64,000 nt of DNA, from the NCBI RefSeq assembly GCF_020463795.1, contig NZ_CP080025.1, positions 685,001 through 749,000 on the forward strand. The letters are read 5' to 3'. Position numbers and translations under genes: made by a program. Under the pieces are notes generated by a model that did no database searches, was not told where the DNA came from, and saw only the letters and a list, made by a program, of their open reading frames with translations. Positions 26,606-36,328 of the stretch are shown here, in pieces. Numbering within the stretch: position 1 is the first letter of the stretch; each line of letters begins with the position of its first letter. The DNA comes from Echinicola marina (lineage in GTDB: Bacteria > Bacteroidota > Bacteroidia > Cytophagales > Cyclobacteriaceae).

Positions 26606-28804
26606 ATGCGAAAAACTGCTTTATTATACCTTATCCCAATTCTCCTTACCCAGGCCTGCTCCCAACCTGGCCAACAAGAAGACCACACAGAAAGCCCCAA
26701 AAGTGAAAAAACGGCTTTTCAAACTTCCAACCCTTGGAAACCCGTCACGGATGTAAGGGCAGATGTAGCCATTGTCTATAGTGTAAAAGACCACCATGGA
26801 AAAGCCAATATGACTTTCGAAGAGCGGGTCCAAACGTGGAGAGAAAAAGGCTATACCACCCACTTTATGAGCGGAATCGCCTGGGGAGAATACCAGGACT
26901 ATTTCACAGGTGAATGGGATGGAGAATGGCACTTGGACGAAGGACAAGTCACCCAGAAAGGTGATACCCTTTGGCATGGACATATGGTCCCTTATATAGT
27001 GCCTTCCATGAATTTCATCCAATACATGAAAGAAAAAGTAATCAAGCGGGTCATTGATGCGGGGATTGATGCCATTTACTTGGAAGAACCGGAATTCTGG
27101 GCCAAATCAGGCTACAGCGAGGCCTTCAAAAGAGAGTGGAAAGAATATTATGGTTTTGACTGGAGGCCCCAACATGAATCTGCCGAAAACACCTATTTAT
27201 CCAATAAGCTAAAATACCACCTCTATTACCGGGCAGTAGAAGAGTGCTTTTCCTATGCCAAAGAGTATGGCAAAACCAAAGGGATGGATGTACGCTGCTA
27301 TGTTCCTACACATTCACTCGTAAATTACTCCCAATGGATGATCGTCAGTCCTGAGGCTAGCCTGGCCTCTCTGCCAAGTGTGGATGGTTATATTGCCCAA
27401 GTGTGGACAGGCACTTCACGCGAGCCGAATTATTATAATGGTCAGGCCAAGGAGCGGGTGTTTGAAACTGCCTTTCTGGAATATGGTTCGATGGAATCTA
27501 TGACGGCCCCCACTGGAAGGAAAATGTATTTCCTTACTGACCCGATAGAAGATTGGCCAAGGGACTGGGCTGATTATAAGAAAAACTATCAGGCCACTTT
27601 TGCCGCACAGCTGCTTTATCCAATGGTAGCCAACTATGAAGTGATGCCTTGGCCTGACCGTATCTATGAAGGTCTTTACAGAACCAGTGCTGATAGTGAA
27701 GAAAAAGCAAAAATCCCTCGCTTTTACTCTACCCAAATGCAGGTCATGATCAATACCCTCAATGACATGCCTATCTCCGACAATAAGGTAAGTGGCTCGC
27801 AGGGAATAGCTGTACTGATGTCCAATTCCCTAATGTTCCAGCGTTTCCCTACCCACCAAGGCTATGATGATCCGCAATTATCCAATTTTTATGGTCAAGC
27901 CTTGCCCCTGCTTAAGCGCGGTGTACCAGTCAAAACCGTCCATATTGAGAATGTGTCATTCCCCCGTACCTGGGATAACCTGAACATCTTGGTCATGTCC
28001 TACTCCAATATGAAACCCATGCAAGAAAAAGCACATGGACATATTGCTGACTGGGTCAAGAACGGTGGTACCTTGGTCTACTGTGGCAGAGATGAAGATG
28101 TCTTCCAAAGCGTTCAAGAATGGTGGAACAGTGACGCTCACTCGTTTAAAGCACCTTCTGAAGATTTGTTCCAAAAGTTAGGCCTAAAAGCTCCTTTTGA
28201 AGCGGGTGAATTCACCTATGGCAAAGGCAAGGTGGTCATCATGCGTAAGGATCCCAAAGAATTTATCCTGGAAGAAAACAATGACGAAGAATATATCCAA
28301 ACCATTCAGGAGCTGTATGAGGCCAAATCCGGCAAACTTGAATTCAAAAATCATTTCTCCTTGACCAGAGGTCCATATGAGATCATTTCAGTGGTCAATG
28401 AAAATGAGGACACAGCTCCCTTTATCGCCAAAGGCAAGTTCATTGATCTATTTGATCCTGAAATTCCTGTCTTGGACAAAAAACAGGTGCAGCCTGGAGA
28501 GCAAGCCTTCCTATACAATATCGAAAGCGTTAGCAATCCAAATACACCACAAGTCCTGGCTACAGCCGCAAGGATCTACGATGAAAAAGTGGCCAAGAAT
28601 GAATATACCTTGGTCGCCAAAAGCCCATTGAACACCACCAACGTGATGAGGATCCTCTTGCCCGGAAAACCTGACAGCATAGCGATCACAAATAGTTCTG
28701 GAACTACCTTAGCCTCCACAAGCTCCTGGGATGAAGGCAGTAAAACTTGCTTCTTAAGCTTTGAAAACAATCCGGAGGGAATTCATATAAAACTGTCCTG
28801 GTAA
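26606..28804 (+). CDS. Lipoprotein resembling a GH42-like glycosidase, family unassigned
   Basis: The 732-residue product has lipobox Cys18 (PILLTQAC). Residues about 45-380 read like a TIM barrel: DAGIDAIYLEEPEFWAKSGY near 149-168 has acidic residues at a strand end as in clan GH-A enzymes, and GYIAQVWTGT and FLEYGSM occur later. Residues about 395-505 resemble the flavodoxin-like beta-galactosidase trimerisation domain (IAVLMSN, then NILVMSYSNMKP and WVKNGGTLVYCG). A beta-rich C-terminus follows. I cannot assign a CAZy family. Its lipid anchor and place after susC-susD-DUF3823 suggest it acts on the same surface glycan. The catalytic residues are not established. Confidence 0.6.
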   Translation: MRKTALLYLIPILLTQACSQPGQQEDHTESPKSEKTAFQTSNPWKPVTDVRADVAIVYSVKDHHGKANMTFEERVQTWREKGYTTHFMSGIAWGEYQDYFTGEWDGEWHLDEGQVTQKGDTLWHGHMVPYIVPSMNFIQYMKEKVIKRVIDAGIDAIYLEEPEFWAKSGYSEAFKREWKEYYGFDWRPQHESAENTYLSNKLKYHLYYRAVEECFSYAKEYGKTKGMDVRCYVPTHSLVNYSQWMIVSPEASLASLPSVDGYIAQVWTGTSREPNYYNGQAKERVFETAFLEYGSMESMTAPTGRKMYFLTDPIEDWPRDWADYKKNYQATFAAQLLYPMVANYEVMPWPDRIYEGLYRTSADSEEKAKIPRFYSTQMQVMINTLNDMPISDNKVSGSQGIAVLMSNSLMFQRFPTHQGYDDPQLSNFYGQALPLLKRGVPVKTVHIENVSFPRTWDNLNILVMSYSNMKPMQEKAHGHIADWVKNGGTLVYCGRDEDVFQSVQEWWNSDAHSFKAPSEDLFQKLGLKAPFEAGEFTYGKGKVVIMRKDPKEFILEENNDEEYIQTIQELYEAKSGKLEFKNHFSLTRGPYEIISVVNENEDTAPFIAKGKFIDLFDPEIPVLDKKQVQPGEQAFLYNIESVSNPNTPQVLATAARIYDEKVAKNEYTLVAKSPLNTTNVMRILLPGKPDSIAITNSSGTTLASTSSWDEGSKTCFLSFENNPEGIHIKLSW

Positions 28805-28853
28805 GCTTATAGCTACATTACTTGCTCTTTTATCTCGAAAAACCAGCTACTTA

Positions 28854-28892
28854 GTCAAAGGCATGACTTCAAATCATGCCTTTGACTTTTTC
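28854..28892. terminator. Bidirectional terminator between PUL 1 and the regulator gene
   Basis: GTCAAAGGCATGA (28854-28866) and TCATGCCTTTGAC (28874-28886) form a perfect 13-bp stem with a 7-nt loop, followed by five T residues. It lies between convergent genes. Confidence 0.85.
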
Positions 28893-28934
28893 TTATGATT
28901 TTGATTTTATGACAGCTACATACTCCTACAATAC

Positions 28935-31466
28935 TTAAGCATTGATACTAGAATAAGTACGATGAAAATCCTTTCCGGTGATCCTTTTATATTCGATCGA
29001 AAAAGTCCTGTAGGCTATCTTGGATTCCTCTATCATATTAAGTTTTAGCATGGCTTTGACCTGGTGCACCAAGGCCACTTCACTTAGGGGATCGATATTG
29101 AACAGAGCTTCTGCCAAGGCTATTGTCGTCGGGTAGGATTCGCTATCATAGCTTTTTTCTACTTCTAATATCAAAATAGGTTCGAGCCGGGTTTCTTCCT
29201 CTTCCTTGAACAGATCGAATAAGGGATCATCGGATAGATAAAGGAACTTCCCGCGGGAAACTATCCCAGCAAACTCTTCCCTGTTTTTATCCATTTCCTG
29301 TCCCTCAATAAGCTGCAAACACCGCACATAATCACAATACGCTTCCTCATGTAGGATAATTTTATAGTGGCCCTTCTCGTGGACCAATTCAATCCCCTGT
29401 AGTTCACTCAAGGTCTTTCGTAGGTTGTTAATGGTAACACCTCGTGAATTTTTAACTTTATCAGCAGGCTTGTCTGGCCAAAGCAAATTACTGAGATGCT
29501 GTGAGGTAATTCCATCTTCCGAGATACTATAATGTAAGATGAGGCAAAAAACCTGTTTCAACTGTGCACTGAACATATAAGTAATGTCCCTGGATTTTGA
29601 GTCACGGACCATAAAATTACCAAAGAGATAGATGGCATTGGGCCGCACCGTCTGCTCCTTCTTAGAAACCGGCATATAGTTATCCACCTCCTCCTGTTCA
29701 ATACCTTTCTCTGCTTTTAATGGTTTGGGCTTAAACCGTCTGTACAAAAAGAATCCCATTCCCATACCTATCGCACCTACACCTATTAGCAGTGCGATGA
29801 GGCTAGCATTGCTATTTTGTTTTCTTGGAAAATCGAACAATTCAGCTCTGCTTATAGCGGGAAATGCCAAAGAATAAATTTTCAGTTCAGAAGAAATATC
29901 ATCCTCAAACTCTTGTACCACAGCATACAATTTATTGAGTCCCTTATCATAATAGAGATTAGCATTGGTCGTGATTTTATCCGAGCGAATCGGAATGGAA
30001 TCCCCCAATATTTCATAGCTGCCATCCTTTAGGGAAAAGCGATACAAATGAAGATAAGATTCTGAAAAATGCTCCGGATAGCAAAGTGTATATAAAGTAG
30101 AATCGTTCAATAATACCATCCCTCGCACTGGTACAACATTCTCATCTTCCCATGGAATTTCCCAAAGCTTAGTAATGTGTTTGGTGCCCATATCAACCTG
30201 ATAGAGATCATAGTAGTATTTCCTACCAACTGACTGCTCTCCAGACTCATTCCCCATCCCGCCAAAAACATATACACTGTTGTTTTCGGGAAGATAAGCT
30301 ACCGATGAAAAATAACGCGGAGTAATCACATCACCGGAAAAGCCTTCAGTCATTTCCCATTTTTTTTGCTGCAAACCAAAGGTGAAGAAATTCTTGCTAT
30401 ACTTCATACTGCCAAAACCACCGAAAATCGTATATTCATTAGCATTCTGATCCAGATATCCTCCATGATGATGAAGCTGACTGGGAACTTGATCATGGCT
30501 TTCTTCAGTCCATCGAAAACTGTCCAGATCGAGACTGGCTACTGTGGGACCTTCATAAGAGCCTTCATAATATACCTCATAAGTATATAAGCTATTTTTC
30601 ACCGTATCGATAAAATTGGTACCCAAAATAAGCTCCACTGGACTTTTATCCTCAAACACAGTGATTTGGCTTTCACCTGTCTGTACATTATATCTCCATA
30701 AGGAATCTCTGTTATAGTAATAGATTTCCTTTTTTTGGGAATGGTAGTTGGCACCCGCTACAGATGCAGAGCTAAATGTCGCCTCATGCTCCCAATAGTA
30801 GGCATAATTCTTCAACCAATCCGGATTGATGACTTTACCGTAAGCATGGCCTTCCTTATCATGGACAATATTGCCTTCATTTTCGTACAAAGGAAAGTCA
30901 TACGTTTCTTTTCCTGCAATGGACAAGTTCTTGATCGCAAAAGGAGGCACATCGATAATGTGATCACTTTTCCCGAAAAGGATCTCTGGCTGATAGGTAT
31001 CCGCCAAATCTTGGTTCCTGGTCGAAAATCTTTTATTATCAATTAAAAGTGTAATGGAATCGCCAATCAGATCAAAAGAGATCTTCATATCAAACCATTG
31101 ACGATTATAGAGCTGATCCTTATCCAGATTAGCGACGATAAGATTGCTTTTTCCCTCCTCATTAAATTTAAACACAATTTGATCTCCTTGACTATCGTAG
31201 AATAAATTGAAAATCCTCCTATTTACCCCTGTTTTAACCCTGAGGATATACCCTATTTCATCTACAGGACTCAGAGATAAGCTAAATGCGATGTCAAAAT
31301 GATCAGAAAATTCCACCTCATGCTCTCCAAAAATATTGTAAGAAGTCCGTTGATCAATAGCTTCTTCGTTTCCATGGAATTTAAGTCCCCCTGTAAAGGA
31401 AGACTGCAAGATACTTAAACCAAAAATCAAGGAAATTATCAGGTGAATTTTAGTAAATACAAGCAT
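28935..31466 (-). CDS. Membrane-spanning kelch-type sensor with SARP-like DNA-binding domain
   Basis: The 843-residue protein has an N-terminal signal segment (about 1-25) and a LamG-like beta domain (about 30-185). Kelch-like repeats follow (about 230-540; EYTIFGGFGSMKYS and VYVFGGMGNES). A single transmembrane helix (about 555-578) is followed by basic residues. The cytoplasmic half has a winged-helix domain (about 609-705, with LWPDKPADKVKNSRGVTINNLRKTL in parts: KNSRGVTINNLRKTL). A helical region (about 710-840) like the bacterial transcriptional activation domain of SARP proteins ends it. It should sense a periplasmic ligand and bind DNA directly, a one-component design. Its gene is convergent with PUL 1 and divides PUL 1 from PUL 2, so it could control either. 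Confidence 0.72.
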   Translation of the reverse strand: MLVFTKIHLIISLIFGLSILQSSFTGGLKFHGNEEAIDQRTSYNIFGEHEVEFSDHFDIAFSLSLSPVDEIGYILRVKTGVNRRIFNLFYDSQGDQIVFKFNEEGKSNLIVANLDKDQLYNRQWFDMKISFDLIGDSITLLIDNKRFSTRNQDLADTYQPEILFGKSDHIIDVPPFAIKNLSIAGKETYDFPLYENEGNIVHDKEGHAYGKVINPDWLKNYAYYWEHEATFSSASVAGANYHSQKKEIYYYNRDSLWRYNVQTGESQITVFEDKSPVELILGTNFIDTVKNSLYTYEVYYEGSYEGPTVASLDLDSFRWTEESHDQVPSQLHHHGGYLDQNANEYTIFGGFGSMKYSKNFFTFGLQQKKWEMTEGFSGDVITPRYFSSVAYLPENNSVYVFGGMGNESGEQSVGRKYYYDLYQVDMGTKHITKLWEIPWEDENVVPVRGMVLLNDSTLYTLCYPEHFSESYLHLYRFSLKDGSYEILGDSIPIRSDKITTNANLYYDKGLNKLYAVVQEFEDDISSELKIYSLAFPAISRAELFDFPRKQNSNASLIALLIGVGAIGMGMGFFLYRRFKPKPLKAEKGIEQEEVDNYMPVSKKEQTVRPNAIYLFGNFMVRDSKSRDITYMFSAQLKQVFCLILHYSISEDGITSQHLSNLLWPDKPADKVKNSRGVTINNLRKTLSELQGIELVHEKGHYKIILHEEAYCDYVRCLQLIEGQEMDKNREEFAGIVSRGKFLYLSDDPLFDLFKEEEETRLEPILILEVEKSYDSESYPTTIALAEALFNIDPLSEVALVHQVKAMLKLNMIEESKIAYRTFSIEYKRITGKDFHRTYSSINA

Positions 31467-32094
31467 CGGGAATATTTATATATCAAACTCCTAAAGGGGC
31501 ACTGGACAAATGCACATCATTTACCAAGCAAGTACCCTAATTTGAAAAACCAGTTAATCATTTCGTTATATCATCCACCAATATCAATCCCGGGGTCAAA
31601 GTTGTTCTATCCATAAACACCCTTTTTTCTGCTAATTGCTCCAATCCCTCAAAAGCCGAACTTTACCCCTGCGATATCCATTTAATTGAACTTGGCTGAT
31701 TTTTCAATAATACCAAGAACTTTACATTTCATATACGCCATACGGTAAATAGACGAAATATTTGTAAATGTTTATTGGACCGTTTCGCCAGGCAGTGCTA
31801 CATCCTTGGTATTGAATGGATCATGAATCAAAATGACGCTAGCCTTGAGATCCACACTTAGCATTAACCTTTCAAAAGTAGAATTTTCGAAAATTTGATA
31901 CAAATGCTTTCCTAATTATGTTTACATTTTGTTCATCTATTCCTCGCTCTTATTGCCATAGACTAATAGTTAATTCAAACATTGCTTTTGCTTTTCGAAT
32001 CTGTCTGTCCGCCGTTGTAACAGAAGGTTTTTAGCCTCAAAACGTCAAAAACAGCGCAGATCTAACAGAAATGATTAATTCACCCTGTCTATCA
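31467..32094. other. Intergenic region upstream of the kelch/SARP regulator
   Basis: This 628-bp stretch carries the regulator promoter somewhere near 31470-31560 and a possible coding remnant at 31772-31864, listed separately. No RNA gene, strong hairpin or repeat was seen in the rest. Confidence 0.5.
31772..31864 (-). pseudogene. Possible C-terminal remnant of an unidentified protein
   Basis: The minus strand is open from about 31903 to TAA at 31774-31772 and includes SVDLKASVILIHDP and FNTKDVALPGETVQ. The composition is protein-like, but stops lie just upstream and no family is recognised. It may be the tail of a lost PUL gene. The coordinates run from an in-frame ATG at 31864. Confidence 0.25.
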
Positions 32095-33105
32095 TTATTC
32101 GGGCATGTCTTCTCCAAATAGATATTTCCAGCTCTTGGGTAAAAAGTCCAAAGTGGCAAGTCCAGCAGCAGAATCATTAAATTGGACTTTAATCAAAGCC
32201 GTCTTCCTTGGACCTACCCTTTCCCCTGATTGGTGCGTATGAAACACATAGTACAAATCATCCTTCACCGAAAAGAAATCCCCATGCCCAGTACCTGGCA
32301 CTCCCAATAATTCTTGGCTAAGAGCAGGTTGACCATCCATTTTTTCCCAAGGACCTAAAGGATGCTCGCTGACAGCCACCCCCACTGCATAATGCTTGCT
32401 TCTAAAATCATTTGCACTGTAAATCAGATAATAATAACCTTGATGGAATAAAACAGACGGACCTTCAGTTACTGTCCAATTTGCCTGCTCTGCATTCTCC
32501 CAAGCCTCGCTAGCTTCGATACAAAGTTGGCTGCTCTCTGTTTTTATCCCACTCAGGTCTTCTTTCATTTCCGCTACATAAATTCTGTTTCCTCCATCGG
32601 CCACCTTAACGAAATACAAATAGGCTTTCCCGTTTTGATCCCTATAAAAGAAGGGGTCTATCATCTTACCACCACCTTCTATGGCCTGCTTTACTGTCTG
32701 GCGAAAAGGTCCTAAAGGGCTATCACTTTCTGCCAAAGCAATATGTTCATTGGCTGTATAGGCCATATAAAACTTTCCATTTTCCCCAAACACCTGTGGT
32801 GCCCAAAATCCACGATCCCCAAAAACATCCTTTTCATGGAGACAAAAACCCTCTTCCAGCTTCCCTGCAGGGCCTGACCAATGTTTGGCATCCTTGGAAG
32901 TATAGACTTGAAATCCTTCATCCGCTCTACCTGTACCATACAAATAATATCTGCCTTCATGATAAAAAATGCTTGGGTCGGCCATCTTTAGAACTTCAGT
33001 TTGATCTTCCTGTGCCCATAGTGAAGATAGTTTCAAAAAGCCCAGAACACCCAATATCAAAATCCTGAGCTGATGGGAGAAATTATAGATACATTGATTT
33101 TTCAT
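32095..33105 (-). CDS. GH43-like glycosidase
   Basis: The 336-residue secreted protein has a signal peptide (about 1-32, ending SSLWAQ). The five-bladed-propeller catalytic pattern of GH43 follows: general base Asp43 in MADPSIFYHEGRYYLYGTG, the pKa-modulating Asp near 150 in KMIDPFFYRD and the general acid Glu near 214 in TEGPSVLFHQGYYYLIYS. GH43 members cut arabinosides, xylosides or galactosides, and the subfamily cannot be told here. It is the last gene of the PUL 2 string, 15 bp after a sulfatase gene, so it probably trims the same glycan after desulfation. Confidence 0.85.
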   Translation of the reverse strand: MKNQCIYNFSHQLRILILGVLGFLKLSSLWAQEDQTEVLKMADPSIFYHEGRYYLYGTGRADEGFQVYTSKDAKHWSGPAGKLEEGFCLHEKDVFGDRGFWAPQVFGENGKFYMAYTANEHIALAESDSPLGPFRQTVKQAIEGGGKMIDPFFYRDQNGKAYLYFVKVADGGNRIYVAEMKEDLSGIKTESSQLCIEASEAWENAEQANWTVTEGPSVLFHQGYYYLIYSANDFRSKHYAVGVAVSEHPLGPWEKMDGQPALSQELLGVPGTGHGDFFSVKDDLYYVFHTHQSGERVGPRKTALIKVQFNDSAAGLATLDFLPKSWKYLFGEDMPE

Positions 33106-33120
33106 ACTGATAAAGGTAAT

Positions 33121-34551
33121 TTACTTTTCTTGAATAACTGGGATTTCGGCCTTCACTTCTGTTTTCCATTTTTCAAGCAGGCCTTGGAGTGCTTCAACCT
33201 TTTGGGGCATGGACTTGACCAAATTCTCTGTTTCAGCTTCATCTTCTTCCAAATGATAAAGTTCCAACCTACCATCCTCATAAAATTCTAACAATTTAAA
33301 CCCCTCATATTGCACGGCACTTGCCATCCTATTTTCCCAATTTCCTGTTTCACTTGGATAATGCCAAAACAAAGGCCTTTTACTTGGCTTTTTGCCATCT
33401 GTGATCAGGTCCGATAAATCAATCCCATCTAAATTTGCCTTATATTTCTTTTTTCCATTAGCCAAACTCAAAAATGTAGGGTAAAAATCAATGCTTGAAA
33501 CTGGCACATCACAAACTGTACCTGGTTGGATATTTCCAGGCCAAGTCATCAAAAGGGGCTCCCTAATTCCTCCTTCATATAACCATGTCTTATTGGCCCT
33601 TAAGCCACCATTATTGGCCACATTGCCTGCTCCACCATTATCCGAAAAGAAAATTACCAAGGTATTTTCTGCAATACCACAAGCTTCCAGTTTTTCTAAA
33701 ATTCTCCCCAGGCCTTGGTCCACATGTTCAAGCATTGCCGCGAGATAAGGGTTATCCTTATGCTTGGAGCGATGCCGATTCCCGCGTTGATTTTCAAACA
33801 GCTTATCAGCCATCCCCACTCCATATTTCTCATCAAATTTTCGCTTGTATTTGTTTACAGTCGTTTCTGGTGCTGCCAAAGTGGTGTGTACGCTATAATG
33901 GGACAAGTACAAAAAGAAAGGTGCCTCCTTGTTCCGTTCGATAAACTTTTCAGCTTCCAATGCTAGTCTGTCTGCCAAAAATTCCCCTTCCTCTCCTGCT
34001 AGGCTGGCTATTTTATCATATGGAGCAAAGTAATCCCCATCAGCAATATATTTGGTCTCTGTAGCGATGATTTCATCAAATCCATGGTTCTGAGGTCCTC
34101 CGAGTCCATTTATAAAATTGGTCTCCAAATGCCATTTTCCGATTATTCCAGTTTGGTAGCCTTCCTCATTCAATGCCTCATTCATCGTAACATATTGCTG
34201 TGGATCCAAAAACCGTTCTGACTTTGGCGCAAGAAAATCGGTTATGCCCACCCTGGCGGGATATTGTCCGGTCATCAAGCTGGCACGGGTAGGAGAACAT
34301 ACTGGTGCGGCAGCATAAGCATGACTAAATAACAAACCATTTTGGGCCATTTTGTCCAAATTAGGGGTTTCATTGAAGGAGTTGCCATAACAGCCAAGCT
34401 CACCCCATCCTAAATCGTCCGCCATAATGAGAATAATATTTACAGGCTTTTTATTGGGCTTATTGGCCTGATGGTCTTTTCCAAGACAATAGGAATAACC
34501 GATATAGAAAAAGCATAAGGTAATTGATAATACTAATTTATGTCTGCACAT
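33121..34551 (-). CDS. S1 family sulfatase
   Basis: The 476-residue protein has a signal peptide (about 1-24). The N-terminal metal site is MADDLGWGELGCYG (about 43-56), and the formylglycine motif CSPTRASLMTG has the modified Cys at 85. Further metal-site residues lie in IFFSDNGGAGN (about 298-308). Maturation needs a formylglycine-generating enzyme encoded elsewhere. It should remove a sulfate ester from a glycan in the periplasm. It is 15 bp upstream of the GH43-like gene. The S1 subfamily and the position of the sulfate cannot be told from sequence alone. Confidence 0.93.
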   Translation of the reverse strand: MCRHKLVLSITLCFFYIGYSYCLGKDHQANKPNKKPVNIILIMADDLGWGELGCYGNSFNETPNLDKMAQNGLLFSHAYAAAPVCSPTRASLMTGQYPARVGITDFLAPKSERFLDPQQYVTMNEALNEEGYQTGIIGKWHLETNFINGLGGPQNHGFDEIIATETKYIADGDYFAPYDKIASLAGEEGEFLADRLALEAEKFIERNKEAPFFLYLSHYSVHTTLAAPETTVNKYKRKFDEKYGVGMADKLFENQRGNRHRSKHKDNPYLAAMLEHVDQGLGRILEKLEACGIAENTLVIFFSDNGGAGNVANNGGLRANKTWLYEGGIREPLLMTWPGNIQPGTVCDVPVSSIDFYPTFLSLANGKKKYKANLDGIDLSDLITDGKKPSKRPLFWHYPSETGNWENRMASAVQYEGFKLLEFYEDGRLELYHLEEDEAETENLVKSMPQKVEALQGLLEKWKTEVKAEIPVIQEK

Positions 34552-34844
34552 AGGTATGCTGTTGATAAGTGATAAGTTGGATTAACTGTATATATCAGGG
34601 GCTGTATATTGAATCTCCTTTTATTTTTATCTGTATATCCGTAATTGCACCAGTAAGGATTACCATTCAAAATAGGTTCTCAAAAGTAGCCCATGTCTAA
34701 CCGAAATGAAGAATTAAACCTGTCTTCCGCCAGGTAAATCTGTGGAATCCGTGAGAAATAAGGTTCCTGATGTCAAAATGGATAATCATATATTTTCAAA
34801 TAAAATAGGTTCAAAAATATGGTGTATTCATTTTTTGCAGCCTT
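34552..34844. other. Spacer between two sulfatase genes
   Basis: This 293-bp gap is large for this operon and may hold a promoter for the last two genes. It contains two copies of AAAATAGGTTC (about 34669-34679 and 34803-34813). No ORF or strong hairpin is seen. Confidence 0.4.
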
Positions 34845-36284
34845 CTACTGAATCGTCCATTCTTTTGGTGCTTTAAATCCCTTTCGGCCCACATGATAGG
34901 CCGGGACATTTTGATCAGACTGGATATCCTCATACTTCTGGATCCATGATTTCATTTTCAAAAAACCGTCTTCGTTGGCTTTTTTCACATTTTTGGTTTC
35001 GTAGGGATCATTTTGTAGGTTGAAAAGTATATTTTCTTTTAGCTTCATGCTGGAATTGCCCCCATTTTCCATCACTAGTTTCCAGTTCTGGTTAACCATT
35101 GCCCCACAGCCCAGATAAAAATTCCGCTCAATATGTTCCTCCTTACCCTCTAACACAGCCACCATGCTCAGCCCGTCCAAAGCCCTGTTCATTTCGCCCT
35201 GATACCCTGCCAGTTCTGCTAATGTGGGAAACATATCCACAAAGCCCATCACCTGATCGATTTTTTTGCCTCCATCAAATTTCTCCTTCCAATATATCAC
35301 AGCAGGCACGCGCACTCCTCCTTCCCACTCTTGGAACTTGTGACCCCTGAGATTACCAGCAGTGCCCCCTTCGCCTGGAGCTGGCCCATTGTCACTATGA
35401 AAGATCACAATGGTATTTTCCAGCATTCCTTCTTCAGTCAGGGCATCCATAATTTGCCCTATGCCCCTATCCAATGCCCTTACCATCGCCTCATAGGTCT
35501 GTTTTTTGGTATTTCCTCGGCCCTCTTCTCCATAACCTTTATTCGTAGAAAACCGGGGCAAACTTTTATCAAAACCACTTGCTACCAAATCCTCTTCTTT
35601 CGCCTGCAATGGCCCATGAGGTGCATTGAAGGCTACATACATAAAAAATGGGGATTCGCCCTTGTATTCTTTGATACAGTCAACGGCTTCATCTGCCAAT
35701 AAATCGGTAGCATAGCCTTTGTCATAAGAAGGGGCAAAGTCATCATGCCAGTCAAGCTCTCCTTCCCTTTCATGGGTAAAATAATCAATGGCTCCATTAT
35801 AATGGCCATAAAAATGAGTAAAGCCCCTATTAAGCGGGTGATAAGCTAACTTTGAATGCCCCAAATGCCATTTCCCAATCATTGCTCGGTGCTTATAGCC
35901 TGCCTTTTCCAGGATCTCTGGCAAAAAGACCTCAGCCGTATCCACTCCGAAGTCGCGCCAAGGAGGAATCACCGTTTCTCTCAACCCATAACGGTCAGGA
36001 TACCTTCCTGTCATTAGACCTGCACGGGTAGGTGAACATACGGGCGCCACATAATACCTCTCCATTATCATTCCCTTGGAAGCCAATTCATCGATTCGGG
36101 GTGTGGGAATTTCACTACCATTAAAGCCCACATCTCCATATCCTAAATCATCTGCCAGTATAAGGATAATATTGGGACGCGCTTGACCATAGCCAATACC
36201 CGGAAGGAATACCATCATTAGAAATGAGGCCGGTACGAACAGGATGTTGACTAACTTTCGGATTATTTTATGCCTTGATTTCAT
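34845..36284 (-). CDS. S1 family sulfatase
   Basis: The 479-residue protein begins with a hydrophobic signal sequence (about 10-34). It carries LADDLGYGDVGFNG (metal site, about 43-56), CSPTRAGLMTGRYP with the formylglycine Cys at 83, a GKWHLGHS segment with active-site Lys and His, and IFHSDNGPAPGEGG. The architecture is that of N-acetylgalactosamine- or galactose-type exo-sulfatases, although this is only a resemblance. It lies 44 bp downstream of the HTCS gene, which is unusual because it places the regulator inside the sulfatase string. Confidence 0.93.
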   Translation of the reverse strand: MKSRHKIIRKLVNILFVPASFLMMVFLPGIGYGQARPNIILILADDLGYGDVGFNGSEIPTPRIDELASKGMIMERYYVAPVCSPTRAGLMTGRYPDRYGLRETVIPPWRDFGVDTAEVFLPEILEKAGYKHRAMIGKWHLGHSKLAYHPLNRGFTHFYGHYNGAIDYFTHEREGELDWHDDFAPSYDKGYATDLLADEAVDCIKEYKGESPFFMYVAFNAPHGPLQAKEEDLVASGFDKSLPRFSTNKGYGEEGRGNTKKQTYEAMVRALDRGIGQIMDALTEEGMLENTIVIFHSDNGPAPGEGGTAGNLRGHKFQEWEGGVRVPAVIYWKEKFDGGKKIDQVMGFVDMFPTLAELAGYQGEMNRALDGLSMVAVLEGKEEHIERNFYLGCGAMVNQNWKLVMENGGNSSMKLKENILFNLQNDPYETKNVKKANEDGFLKMKSWIQKYEDIQSDQNVPAYHVGRKGFKAPKEWTIQ

Positions 36285-36328
36285 TAAAATTCAGTTTGGT
36301 ATGGAAATATTTTTTTCTGGTTCAGGGT

